Positions 51,260 to 59,143 of a stretch of DNA of 64,000 nucleotides are shown one piece after another. Location: positions 6,882,001-6,946,000 of the forward strand of contig NZ_CP017157.1 of NCBI RefSeq assembly GCF_001729485.1, read 5' to 3'. A program made the position numbers and the translations under genes. The notes below the pieces were generated by a model. That model had not been told where the DNA came from. It ran no database searches and worked only from the letters and a program-made list of their open reading frames with translations. Every line of letters starts with the position of its first letter. The stretch's first letter is position 1. This DNA is from Streptomyces lydicus. GTDB taxonomy: Bacteria > Actinomycetota > Actinomycetes > Streptomycetales > Streptomycetaceae.

Positions 51260-53530
51260 TTGAGCGTTGGCAGTGGTCCCGCCCCACCGGCCGCCATCAG
51301 GCCGGCCCCGTACAACCCGTACGACGGAGCGGTACGACCCCCTTCGCCGCCTCACGCCGCGTCTCACAGAAGAGGCAAGATTCTGTCTACGTTTCGAGAC
51401 CTCGGGATTTTCCCCGAGACGGCCGAGGCCCTGGAGGCCGTCGGCATCATCTCCCCCTTTCCCATCCAGGAGCTGACGCTCCCCGTCGCCCTCTCCGGTA
51501 ACGACGTCATCGGCCAGGCCAAGACCGGCACCGGCAAGACCCTGGGCTTCGGCCTGCCGCTCATCGAGCGCGTCACGGTCCCGGTGGACGTCGAGGCGGG
51601 CCGGTCCCGGCCCGAGGAGCTGACCGAGGCGCCGCAGGCGCTCGTCGTCGTCCCGACCCGCGAGCTGTGCCAGCAGGTCACCAACGACCTGCTCACCGCC
51701 GGCAAGGTGCGCAACGTCCGGGTGCTGGCCATCTACGGCGGCCGGGCCTACGAGCCGCAGGTCGAGGCGCTGAAGAAGGGCGTCGACGTGGTCGTCGGCA
51801 CGCCCGGGCGGCTGCTGGACCTCGCCGGCCAGCGGAAGCTGGACCTGTCGCAGGTCCGCACGCTGGTCCTGGACGAGGCCGACGAGATGCTCGACCTGGG
51901 CTTCCTGCCCGACGTCGAGAAGATCATCCAGCTGCTGCCGGCCAAGCGGCAGACCATGCTGTTCTCCGCGACGATGCCCGGCCAGGTCATCTCGCTGGCC
52001 CGCCGCTACATGTCGCAGCCCACGCACATCCGCGCCACCGCGCCGGACGACGAGGGCCAGACCGTCGCCAACACCACCCAGCACGTCTTCCGCGCGCACT
52101 CCATGGACAAGCCGGAGATGGTCGCGCGGATCCTGCAGGCCGAGGGCCGCGGCCTGGCGATGGTGTTCTGCCGTACGAAGCGGACCGCCGCCGACATCGC
52201 CGACCAGCTCGCCCGGCGCGGCTTCGCGTCCGGCGCGGTGCACGGCGACCTCGGCCAGGGCGCCCGTGAGCAGGCGCTGCGCGCCTTCCGCAACGGCAAG
52301 GTGGACGTCCTGGTCTGCACCGACGTCGCCGCCCGCGGCATCGACGTCGAGGGTGTGACCCACGTCATCAACTACCAGTCCCCCGAGGACGAGAAGACCT
52401 ACCTGCACCGCATCGGCCGGACCGGCCGGGCGGGCGCCAAGGGCACCGCGGTCACCCTCGTCGACTGGGACGACATCCCGCGCTGGAAGCTGATCAACAA
52501 GGCGCTGGACCTGGCGTTCGACGAGCCGGAGGAGACCTACTCCACCTCGCCGCACCTCTACGAGCAGCTCAACATCCCGGCAGGCACCAAGGGCGTGCTG
52601 CCGCGCGCCGAGCGCACCCGGGCGGGGCTCGCCGCGGAGGAGCTGGAGGACCTGGGCGAGACCGGCGGCCGCGGTCGCGGACCCCGCCGGGGCAACACCG
52701 TCGAGGAGGAGCGCCCGCAGCGCACCCGTACGCCGCGGCAGCGCCGCCGTACGCGTGGCGGCGCGACGCTGGACGCCCCGGCCGGATCCGAGGCGCAGGC
52801 GACCGGGTCGCTCGATGCCGCCGAGGGCACGGACGCCGGGGACGCGCCGGCCGCGCCGCGTCAGCCGCGCCGCCGCCGTCGTACCCGCGCCGGGCAGTCG
52901 TCCGCGGTGACGGCTCCCGCCGAGACCACCTCCCCCGCCGCCGCGGCGGTCGCCGTGTCGGCCGACGCGGTGGCCGACACGGTCGCCGAGGCCGAGGCCG
53001 CGCCCGCCAAGCCGCGCCGCCGCCGGACCCGCAGCGCCGCCAAGGCCGCGGTGGAGACCGCCCCGGCCGTCGTGACGGAAACCGTGACGGAGCCCGTCCA
53101 GGCCGCGGAGCCCGTGGCGGAGGCGGCCCCCGCCAAGCCCAAGCGGACCCGCAAGAGCGCCGCGGCGAAGGCCGCGGAGGCCGCCGTGGACACCGCCGAG
53201 GGTGCCGAGGCCGCTCCGGCCAAGCCCAAGCGGACCCGGAAGACCGCCGCCGCCAAGGCCGCCGAGGCCGCCGTGGACACCGCCGAGGGTGCCGAGGCCG
53301 CTCCGGCCAAGCCCAAGCGGACGCGGAAGACCGCCGCCGCCAAGGCCGCCGAGGCCGCCGTGGACGCCGCCGAAGGCACCGAGGCCGCCCCGGCCAAGCC
53401 CAAGCGGACGCGGAAGACCGCCGCCGCCAAGCCGGCCGTGGACGGCGCGGACGCCGCCGAAGCCAAGCCGGTGCGCCGCCGCACCCGGGCCAAGGCGCCC
53501 GTGGCGGCAGAGGCGACGCCCGAGAGCTGA
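51260..53530 (+). CDS. DEAD-box RNA helicase, RhlE-like, with H1-like repeats, 756 aa
   Basis: Superfamily 2 ATP-dependent RNA helicase. Motif I AKTGTGKT, Ia VPTRELCQQ, II LDEADEMLDLGF, III FSATMPG and VI HRIGRTGRAG are intact. The basic C-terminal tail (about 470-756) is Ala/Lys/Arg-rich and includes three to four approximately 29-residue repeats with KPKRTRKTAAAKAAEAAVD, like histone H1/HupS tails that bind nucleic acid. The start is uncertain: no ATG or GTG is in frame near the fold, so TTG 51260 (AGGAGG at 51230, far upstream) or CTG 51383/ATT 51380 behind GAGGCAAG are possible. Relatives participate in rRNA maturation and cold adaptation. Confidence 0.9.
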   Translation: MSVGSGPAPPAAIRPAPYNPYDGAVRPPSPPHAASHRRGKILSTFRDLGIFPETAEALEAVGIISPFPIQELTLPVALSGNDVIGQAKTGTGKTLGFGLPLIERVTVPVDVEAGRSRPEELTEAPQALVVVPTRELCQQVTNDLLTAGKVRNVRVLAIYGGRAYEPQVEALKKGVDVVVGTPGRLLDLAGQRKLDLSQVRTLVLDEADEMLDLGFLPDVEKIIQLLPAKRQTMLFSATMPGQVISLARRYMSQPTHIRATAPDDEGQTVANTTQHVFRAHSMDKPEMVARILQAEGRGLAMVFCRTKRTAADIADQLARRGFASGAVHGDLGQGAREQALRAFRNGKVDVLVCTDVAARGIDVEGVTHVINYQSPEDEKTYLHRIGRTGRAGAKGTAVTLVDWDDIPRWKLINKALDLAFDEPEETYSTSPHLYEQLNIPAGTKGVLPRAERTRAGLAAEELEDLGETGGRGRGPRRGNTVEEERPQRTRTPRQRRRTRGGATLDAPAGSEAQATGSLDAAEGTDAGDAPAAPRQPRRRRRTRAGQSSAVTAPAETTSPAAAAVAVSADAVADTVAEAEAAPAKPRRRRTRSAAKAAVETAPAVVTETVTEPVQAAEPVAEAAPAKPKRTRKSAAAKAAEAAVDTAEGAEAAPAKPKRTRKTAAAKAAEAAVDTAEGAEAAPAKPKRTRKTAAAKAAEAAVDAAEGTEAAPAKPKRTRKTAAAKPAVDGADAAEAKPVRRRTRAKAPVAAEATPES
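53180..53440 (+). repeat. In-frame 87-bp tandem repeat in helicase tail
   Basis: Units of about 87 bp (29 codons) with the core KPKRTRKTAAAKAAEA begin near 53130, 53215, 53302 and 53390; two central units are nearly identical at DNA level. Copy number may vary between strains. Confidence 0.8.
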
Positions 53531-53542
53531 CGCCCGTACGGT

Positions 53543-53584
53543 CCGACGACCCGGCCCCGCACACCGCGGGTGCCGGGTCGTCGG
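53543..53584 (+). terminator. Hairpin after the helicase gene
   Basis: 13-bp perfect stem CCGACGACCCGGC / GCCGGGTCGTCGG with an inner short stem in the 16-nt loop. No T tract, but it is the obvious 3' structure between the helicase stop (53530) and the next gene (53629). Confidence 0.6.
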
Positions 53585-53628
53585 CGTCCCGGCCCGGTTT
53601 TGCCGTCCGGCCCGGATAATCTCGGTCC

Positions 53629-54495
53629 ATGAGCAGGCCCACCGACCTCACGCTGCCCCCGTGCGCCCGCGCGTACCGACTCGACACCGAGCGCGGCTCG
53701 TTCGCCGTGCACGACGCCCGGCCGGAGGGCGCACCGATCGGGACCGCGGTGCTGGTGCCCGGGTTCACCGGCAGCAAGGAGGACTTCATCGCCTTGCTGG
53801 AGCCGCTCGCCGCTGCCGGGTTCCGCGCGGTCGCGGTGGACGGTCGCGGCCAGCACGAGTCACCGGGCCCGCGCGAGGAACAGGCTTACGCACAACGGGA
53901 GTTGGCGCTGGACGTGCTGGCCCAGGCGCGGGCGGTGCGGGAGGCGGACGGCGGTCCGCTGCATCTGCTGGGGCACTCGCTGGGCGGCCTGATCACCCGG
54001 GCCGCGGTGCTGCTGGACGCGACCCCGTTCCGCTCGTTGACCGTGCTCAGCTCCGGGCCCGCGGCCATCGAGGCGGCCCAGCAGGCCCGGGTGCGGATGC
54101 TGATCGACGCGCTCGGCCGGCTCGACATGGAGAGCGTCTGGCAGGCGATGCGCGAGCTGGACCCGCCGGAGGCGGCGGACGCGGCGACGCCCCCGGAGAT
54201 CGGCGCGTTCCTGCACCGCCGTTGGCTGAACACCGTTCCCGAGCAGCTGATCGCCACCGGCCGGCAGATGCTGGAGGAGCCCGACCGGGTGGCGGAACTG
54301 TCCCGTACGGGGCTGCCGGTGCACGTGGTGTCCGGGGCGGTCGACTACGCCTGGCCGGTGCCGTCGATGGACGCGATGGCGGTGCGGCTGTCGGCCCGCC
54401 GCACGGTCGTCGAGGGCGCGGAGCACTCGCCCAACACGGAGCGCCCGGAGAAGACGGCCGAGGCGCTGACGGGGTTCTGGAGCGGGGTGGGATAG
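53629..54495 (+). CDS. Alpha/beta hydrolase, 288 aa
   Basis: Alpha/beta hydrolase with oxyanion segment LVPGFTGSKEDF, nucleophile elbow LLGHSLGGL, acid Asp in VVSGAVDYAWPVPS and catalytic His in VVEGAEHSPNTERPE. No signal peptide. ATG 53629. Independent of the downstream SRPBCC gene (166-bp gap). Substrate unknown. Confidence 0.92.
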   Translation: MSRPTDLTLPPCARAYRLDTERGSFAVHDARPEGAPIGTAVLVPGFTGSKEDFIALLEPLAAAGFRAVAVDGRGQHESPGPREEQAYAQRELALDVLAQARAVREADGGPLHLLGHSLGGLITRAAVLLDATPFRSLTVLSSGPAAIEAAQQARVRMLIDALGRLDMESVWQAMRELDPPEAADAATPPEIGAFLHRRWLNTVPEQLIATGRQMLEEPDRVAELSRTGLPVHVVSGAVDYAWPVPSMDAMAVRLSARRTVVEGAEHSPNTERPEKTAEALTGFWSGVG

Positions 54496-54661
54496 CCCGC
54501 GCCGCTCCCCATCGCCCGCCCCGGCCCGGGCCGGGCGGCGCTGCCGGTTCGGCCGGGTGGGCGGTGCCGTCAGGACAGCGCGCGACGGCTGGGCGAGCAT
54601 CGAAGGGGGCGGGCGGCCACCGGCGGCCGGCCGCCACCGGCTCCGTACGAAGGGCTCGACC

Positions 54662-55123
54662 ATGACCGAGAGTTCCCGGGAAGACCCGCACGGCATCGCG
54701 CTCAACCGGACCTTCGACGCCCGGCGTGAGCTGGTCTACGAGGCGTGGACGACGCCCGCGCACTTCGCGTACTGGTTCGGCGGGGAGCTGCCGGTGCCGG
54801 TGGAGCGGATGACGATGGACGTGCGGCCCGGCGGGGTGTGGAGCCTGGTGATGCTGGCGCCGGACGGCGGCGAACTGCCGTTCTCGGGGATCTACCGCGA
54901 GGTGGCGCCGCCCGAGCACCTGGAGTTCACGCTCACCGACGACGCGGTGCCACGCGGCGAGGAGGGCGAGCTGGTCCGGGTCTGGCTGACCGACCTCGGG
55001 GACCGTACGGAGATGGCGTTCCGTCAGGTCGGCGGCCATCTCGGCGCGGAGCAGTACCAGCAGGCCGAGGCCGGCTGGGCGGGCTTCTTCGACCGGCTCG
55101 GCGAACTGCTCGCCCGGGCCTGA
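54662..55123 (+). CDS. SRPBCC/AHSA1-domain protein, 153 aa
   Basis: Activator-of-Hsp90-like START-fold protein with the family signature VYEAWTTPAHFAYWFGGE near residues 26-43, MDVRPGGVW in the middle and QVGGHLGAEQYQQAEAGWAG near the end. Such proteins bind a hydrophobic ligand in a deep pocket. ATG 54662 has GAAGGG about 8 nt upstream. Convergent with the NYN gene (18-bp gap). Function unknown. Confidence 0.9.
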   Translation: MTESSREDPHGIALNRTFDARRELVYEAWTTPAHFAYWFGGELPVPVERMTMDVRPGGVWSLVMLAPDGGELPFSGIYREVAPPEHLEFTLTDDAVPRGEEGELVRVWLTDLGDRTEMAFRQVGGHLGAEQYQQAEAGWAGFFDRLGELLARA

Positions 55124-55141
55124 GCGGCGCCGGCGGCCGGC

Positions 55142-56068
55142 TCAGTACTGCCCCTGTACGTGCTCCCAGAAGCCGTCCCGCAGGACCCGGCGCAGGTCCG
55201 CGTGGCCGCGCAGGGAGTGCCGCAGCAGCGCCTCCGCGGCGGTCAGCAGCTCCTGGTCGACGGTGCCGGGCAGATAGGGGTGGCCGGGCAGGAGCTCGGC
55301 GACCCACTCCCGGCCGCGCTCCGACAGCCACTGGGCGGCGACCCGGGCCCCGACGAAGCGGACCTCCTCGCGGCTGGGCGCCGGGCCCTCGCCGGCCGTC
55401 GGGTCGGCGTATTCGGCGCCGGTGCGGCGGGTGACGTAGGGCTTGCAGAACGCCAGGTCGAAGGTGCGGGCGCTGTCGACCTCCCACAGCAGCGGCTCGG
55501 CCTGGTTGCGGCCGCCCGGCGCCTCGATGCCCCACAGGTGCACCCGCGCGCCGTAGCCCTGGGCCGCCTCGACGGCGGAGACCAAGTCCTCGTCGCCGCC
55601 GATGAGGACGGCGTCGCTGATCGCGCGGTGCCGGGCCAGCGACTCCAGGTCCGAGCGGATCAGGGAGTCGACGCCCTTCTGCTGGTTGTTGGCGTTGAGG
55701 TTGCCGAGCCTGACCTTCACGTCGGGCAGCTCGGCGATCCGCTGCTGCTCCTGGGTGTGGATGCGGCGGCGGGCGCCGTCGTACCAGTAGACGCGCAGCA
55801 GCCGGCTGTCCGCGAAGATCGTCCTGGCCTTGTCGATGAACGCCTCGATGAGCCCTTCGGCGTCCAGTTCGAAGCCCTTGCGGTCCTCCGTGCCGGTGAC
55901 GAGCCTGCCGACCGCGGCGTAGACGTAGCCCGCGTCGACGAAGGCCGCATGGGTGGACGGAGAGGTGGCGACCTCGGCGAGCACCCGGGTGAGCAGCTCG
56001 TTGGTGCGCTCGATGCCCGCGGCGAGCGCGGCGAGGTCGGTGGGGCCCGTGGGCTGGACGTCGTTCAT
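55142..56068 (-). CDS. NYN (PIN-like) domain protein, 308 aa
   Basis: Predicted RNA-processing nuclease of the NYN/LabA-like PIN superfamily. Acidic residues for metal binding lie in AAFVDAGYVYAAV, QQKGVDSLIRSDLE and LIGGDEDLVSAVEA. The last 90 residues form a helical extension. ATG 56068 is the start; the frame is open to 56116. It is divergent from a 50-aa ORF with its own strong ribosome site. No toxin-antitoxin partner is visible. Confidence 0.88.
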   Translation of the reverse strand: MNDVQPTGPTDLAALAAGIERTNELLTRVLAEVATSPSTHAAFVDAGYVYAAVGRLVTGTEDRKGFELDAEGLIEAFIDKARTIFADSRLLRVYWYDGARRRIHTQEQQRIAELPDVKVRLGNLNANNQQKGVDSLIRSDLESLARHRAISDAVLIGGDEDLVSAVEAAQGYGARVHLWGIEAPGGRNQAEPLLWEVDSARTFDLAFCKPYVTRRTGAEYADPTAGEGPAPSREEVRFVGARVAAQWLSERGREWVAELLPGHPYLPGTVDQELLTAAEALLRHSLRGHADLRRVLRDGFWEHVQGQY

Positions 56069-56273
56069 ACCGGACCCATTGTCCGGGCGCTCACTCCGCG
56101 CGCACAAGCGCTTCACCAGGCAGTATTTAGACCGTCGAAAATTTTCTTTAGCGTAGGGAATGATTGCAGGGTGCGGGTCGTTGTACCCCGTGGAACGCCT
56201 GGCAGCGACGCCACGCCCTCCACCTCATTTGTGAAGTTCTCCGCAGGAGGATCAGACGAAGGGAGAAGCCCTT

Positions 56274-56426
56274 ATGCGCTTCGAGATCATGCGCCTGGAC
56301 GATGCCGACGGCACCGCCGTGGACAGCACCGTCGTGGACGCCGCCTCCGTCAACCGGATCGTGCAGCAGGCCGCCGCAATCGGCCAGCGCATCTACATCC
56401 GCCCGGCCGACACCGCCGCCCGTTGA
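56274..56426 (+). CDS. Short conserved-looking protein, 50 aa
   Basis: ATG 56274 begins MRFEIMRLDDADGTAV and the product ends IGQRIYIRPADTAAR. Ribosome-site candidates GGGAG (about 8 nt upstream) and AGGAGG further up are present. Codon use has high third-position GC throughout, and a strong terminator follows the stop (56466-56509), so a short genuine gene is likely. No cysteines, no hydrophobic helix. Function unknown. Confidence 0.75.
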   Translation: MRFEIMRLDDADGTAVDSTVVDAASVNRIVQQAAAIGQRIYIRPADTAAR

Positions 56427-56465
56427 TTCCTTACGACGCCCGCTGACACGCGACATACCGACGCC

Positions 56466-56509
56466 GCGGCGCCCCCGTACGAACACGTCGTACGGGGGCG
56501 CCGCCGTTT
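56466..56509. terminator. Strong convergent terminator
   Basis: 17-bp perfect stem GCGGCGCCCCCGTACGA / TCGTACGGGGGCGCCGC with an ACACG loop, then CGTTT on the plus strand. It separates the 50-aa gene and marC. Confidence 0.88.
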
Positions 56510-56523
56510 CCGGGGCCGGCGGA

Positions 56524-57129
56524 TCAGGCCGCCTTGATCACCTGCAGCACGCCGTTGATGATCTGCTGCACGGCCAGCGCGGAGAGCATCATGCCCGCGA
56601 GCCGCGTCACCAGGACCACCCCGCCGTCCTTGATCACCCGGATGATCACCAGCGAGAACCGCATCACCAGGTAGAGCACCACGTGGATCGCGGCGATCGC
56701 CACCCACACCGAGACCTGCGCCGCGAACCCGTGCGCGTGCTGCACCGCGAGGATCACCGACACGATGGCGCCCGGACCGGCCAGCAGCGGCATGCCCAGC
56801 GGCACCAGCGCCACATTGACGTCCTTGGTCTGGGTGGGCTCCTCCGACTTCCCGGTGAGCAGGTCCAGCGCGACGAGCAGGAGCAGCAGGCCGCCCGCGA
56901 TCATCAGCGCGGGGGTCGAGATGTGCAGCCGGCCCAGGATCTGCCGGCCGAAGAGGCCGAAGACGGCGATGACGCAGAAGGCGACGGTGGCCGCCTGCCA
57001 GGCCATCCGGCGCTGCACCTTGGCGGGCCGGCCGGAGGTCAGGGCCAGGAAGATCGGGGTGATGCCGGGCGGGTCCATGATCACGAAAAGCGTGACGAAG
57101 AGGGTACTGAAGACGGCGACGTCGAACAC
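56524..57129 (-). CDS. MarC family membrane protein, 201 aa
   Basis: Six-helix inner-membrane protein of the MarC/UPF0056 family (FSTLFVTLFVIMDPPGITPI at the N-terminus with the family DPPG; GMPLLAGPGAIVSVILAV in the middle). Role unknown despite the historical multiple-antibiotic-resistance name. GTG 57129 with AAGG about 8 nt upstream gives the usual length; the frame is open to 57399 into the PHP gene. It is 94 bp downstream of the PHP gene on the same strand. Confidence 0.92.
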   Translation of the reverse strand: MFDVAVFSTLFVTLFVIMDPPGITPIFLALTSGRPAKVQRRMAWQAATVAFCVIAVFGLFGRQILGRLHISTPALMIAGGLLLLLVALDLLTGKSEEPTQTKDVNVALVPLGMPLLAGPGAIVSVILAVQHAHGFAAQVSVWVAIAAIHVVLYLVMRFSLVIIRVIKDGGVVLVTRLAGMMLSALAVQQIINGVLQVIKAA

Positions 57130-57223
57130 GGTGATGGCCTTGCGAGAGGTGGTACGGACGAGCGGGGGTGACGGGCCGGCGCGGCGCGCACGGGCCCGTG
57201 GGAGGGGAAAAGCCGAGCGGTCG

Positions 57224-58075
57224 TCAGCCGCCCGCGCCGGGAACGGGGAAGGCGCCGGTCGCACGGCGCACGATCTCGCCGTAGATCTCGGGGTCGGTGG
57301 TGTACTCGCCGAGGTGACAGGTCTTACGGCTGCCGTGGTAGTCGCTGGAGCCGGTGGTGAGCAGGCCGAGGTCGGCGGCCGTGCCGCGCAGCCGCGCACG
57401 GGTCGGCGCGTCGTGGTCCATGTGGTCGACCTCGATGCCGTCGAGGCCGGCCGCGGCGAGTGCGGCGATCGCGCTCTCCGGTACGCAGCGGCCGCGCTTG
57501 ACGGCCAGCGGGTGCGCGAACACCGCGACCCCGCCCGCGCCCTTGATCAGCCGGAGCGCCTCGAACGGGTCGAGCTCGTGCTTCTCCACGTACGCCGGGC
57601 CGTCGCTGGCGAGCAGCGAGCCGAAGGCGTCGTTGACCGAGCCGACCACGCCCAGCTCCACGAGGGCGGTGGCGATGTGCGGCCGTCCCACGGCGCCGTC
57701 CCCGGCGATCCGCGCGACCTGCTCCCAGGTGACGGGGATGCCGAGGTCCTGCAGCTTGGCGACGATGCCGCGGGCGCGCGGCACCCGGTCGTCGCGCACC
57801 AGCTCGCGCTCCCGGGCGAGTTCGGGCTCCTCGGGGTCGAAGAGGTAGGCGAGCATGTGGAGGCTCACCCCGTCGAGCCGGCAGGAGAGTTCGGCGCCGG
57901 TGACCAGCGTCAGCCCCTCGGGCAGCGCGGCGCGCGCCTCGGCGTGCCCGGCGACGGTGTCGTGGTCGGTCAGCGCGACGACGTCCAGCCCGCTGGCCGC
58001 CGCGTTGCGCACCAGCTCCGCGGGGGTGTCCGTGCCGTCGGACGCCGTGGAGTGGGCGTGCAGGTCGATGCGCAC
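57224..58075 (-). CDS. PHP-domain phosphoesterase, 283 aa
   Basis: Metal-dependent phosphoesterase of the PHP family, possibly acting on oligonucleotide or nucleotide 3'-5' bisphosphate substrates like RnAM/YciV. Ligand motifs are in DLHAHSTASDG, ALTDHDTVAGH, GAELSCRLDG, FAHPLAVKRG, EVDHMDHDAP and GSSDYHGSRK. GTG 58075 has GGAGG 8 nt upstream, clearly deciding against the longer frame to 58117. Probably co-transcribed with marC. Confidence 0.92.
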   Translation of the reverse strand: MRIDLHAHSTASDGTDTPAELVRNAAASGLDVVALTDHDTVAGHAEARAALPEGLTLVTGAELSCRLDGVSLHMLAYLFDPEEPELARERELVRDDRVPRARGIVAKLQDLGIPVTWEQVARIAGDGAVGRPHIATALVELGVVGSVNDAFGSLLASDGPAYVEKHELDPFEALRLIKGAGGVAVFAHPLAVKRGRCVPESAIAALAAAGLDGIEVDHMDHDAPTRARLRGTAADLGLLTTGSSDYHGSRKTCHLGEYTTDPEIYGEIVRRATGAFPVPGAGG

Positions 58076-58252
58076 GACACGGACCTCCGAACTGCTGCGG
58101 GACGGGCGGACGGGCACGGGGCCGGCTCCGGTGGTACGCCGGGCGCGGGGGCACCGTGGGGGGACCTCAGAAGGATACCGGCCGGCCGGCGCCCGCCGTC
58201 GGGGTACCGCACCGGGGCGGCGCCCCGCCCCGGCCGGATCGGGCTCCGCGGT

Positions 58253-58891
58253 TCAGCTCAGGATCCGCGGCGAGAGCGCCCCGCACGGCAGCAGGTCCAC
58301 CTCGGCGCCGGCCTCGCGCAGATCCGTCAGCACCAGCTCGTCGTACATCAGCACCCCGGACTTCTCGGGCCAGGCGATCGCCCACAGCCACAGCCCGCGC
58401 GCCTCGCCCGCGTAGACCGCGCGGTCCGCGGGCGCGCCGTCGACGTGCCACAGCGGGGTCGGGCGGCCGGCGGCGAGCACCTTGGCGTGCGGCGCGGTGT
58501 CGACCCGCATCCGGGAGCCGGGGTCGGGGCCGTCGATGCCGGCGTAGCGCGCACCCAGCCCGACGCCCAGTTCCTCGGCGATCAGCAGGAGTTCACCGGG
58601 GCCGCCGAGCGGGCCGGGGCCGGTGCAGGCCACCGCGGTCGCCCGGCCGCCGCCGCGGTCGTCGCCCGCGCAGGCCACGCCGGTGAACAGCCAGCCCACC
58701 GGCAGCGGCCACGGCATCCACACGGGCACCTGTGCGCGGTGCACGACGACGCCGAGCGCCTCGACGCTCGGCGGGACGACCGGCTGCAGCGGGTGCACGG
58801 TGCCGTGCACGGCGCACTGCCAGGTGTCGGAGAAGAGACCGGGCGCCCGCACCCGGCCTCCGCACTTCGGGCAACTGGGTTCGCCCCTCAT
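58253..58891 (-). CDS. DUF6758 family protein with N-terminal zinc knuckle, 212 aa
   Basis: Streptomyces-type conserved protein with CPKCGG at residues 6-11 and a second Cys/His cluster (WQCAVHGTVH) suggesting zinc. The rest has Trp/Gly-rich segments (VWMPWPLPVGWLFTG, GLWLWAIAWPEKSG). ATG 58891 gives the expected MRGEPSCPKCGG; TTG 58900 has the better ribosome site (GGAGG 4-5 nt before) and cannot be excluded. Function unknown. A 178-bp gap follows before the PHP gene. Confidence 0.82.
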   Translation of the reverse strand: MRGEPSCPKCGGRVRAPGLFSDTWQCAVHGTVHPLQPVVPPSVEALGVVVHRAQVPVWMPWPLPVGWLFTGVACAGDDRGGGRATAVACTGPGPLGGPGELLLIAEELGVGLGARYAGIDGPDPGSRMRVDTAPHAKVLAAGRPTPLWHVDGAPADRAVYAGEARGLWLWAIAWPEKSGVLMYDELVLTDLREAGAEVDLLPCGALSPRILS

Positions 58892-59030
58892 AAGGACCAA
58901 CGGTCCTCCCCGCCCGCCGTCGCGTCAAGGACGATCACTCGACCGATGTGCCCAAAATCACGTACCGCGCCCCGGATTTGAGCCCTTTCCGGTCGCGCCG
59001 GATCCCCGCCCGAAGAGTAGTTGCAGCTTG

Positions 59031-59060
59031 CACCCTTTAGGTGGTCTAACTTATTGTGTG
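59031..59060 (+). promoter_or_regulatory. Candidate operator/promoter of MFS gene
   Basis: TTAG-GTGGT-CTAA palindrome at 59037-59049 within an unusually AT-rich stretch, with TAACTT as a possible -10 at 59047. It lies about 95 bp upstream of the MFS start. It could bind a MarR- or TetR-type repressor; none is encoded beside it. Confidence 0.4.
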
Positions 59061-59143
59061 TAAACGTCAACGATCTCGTGCGGCCGCCCGCCGGCCGCCG
59101 CGGATCACGCCACGCACCCGGCAACGGAAGGGGAACCCGCACC

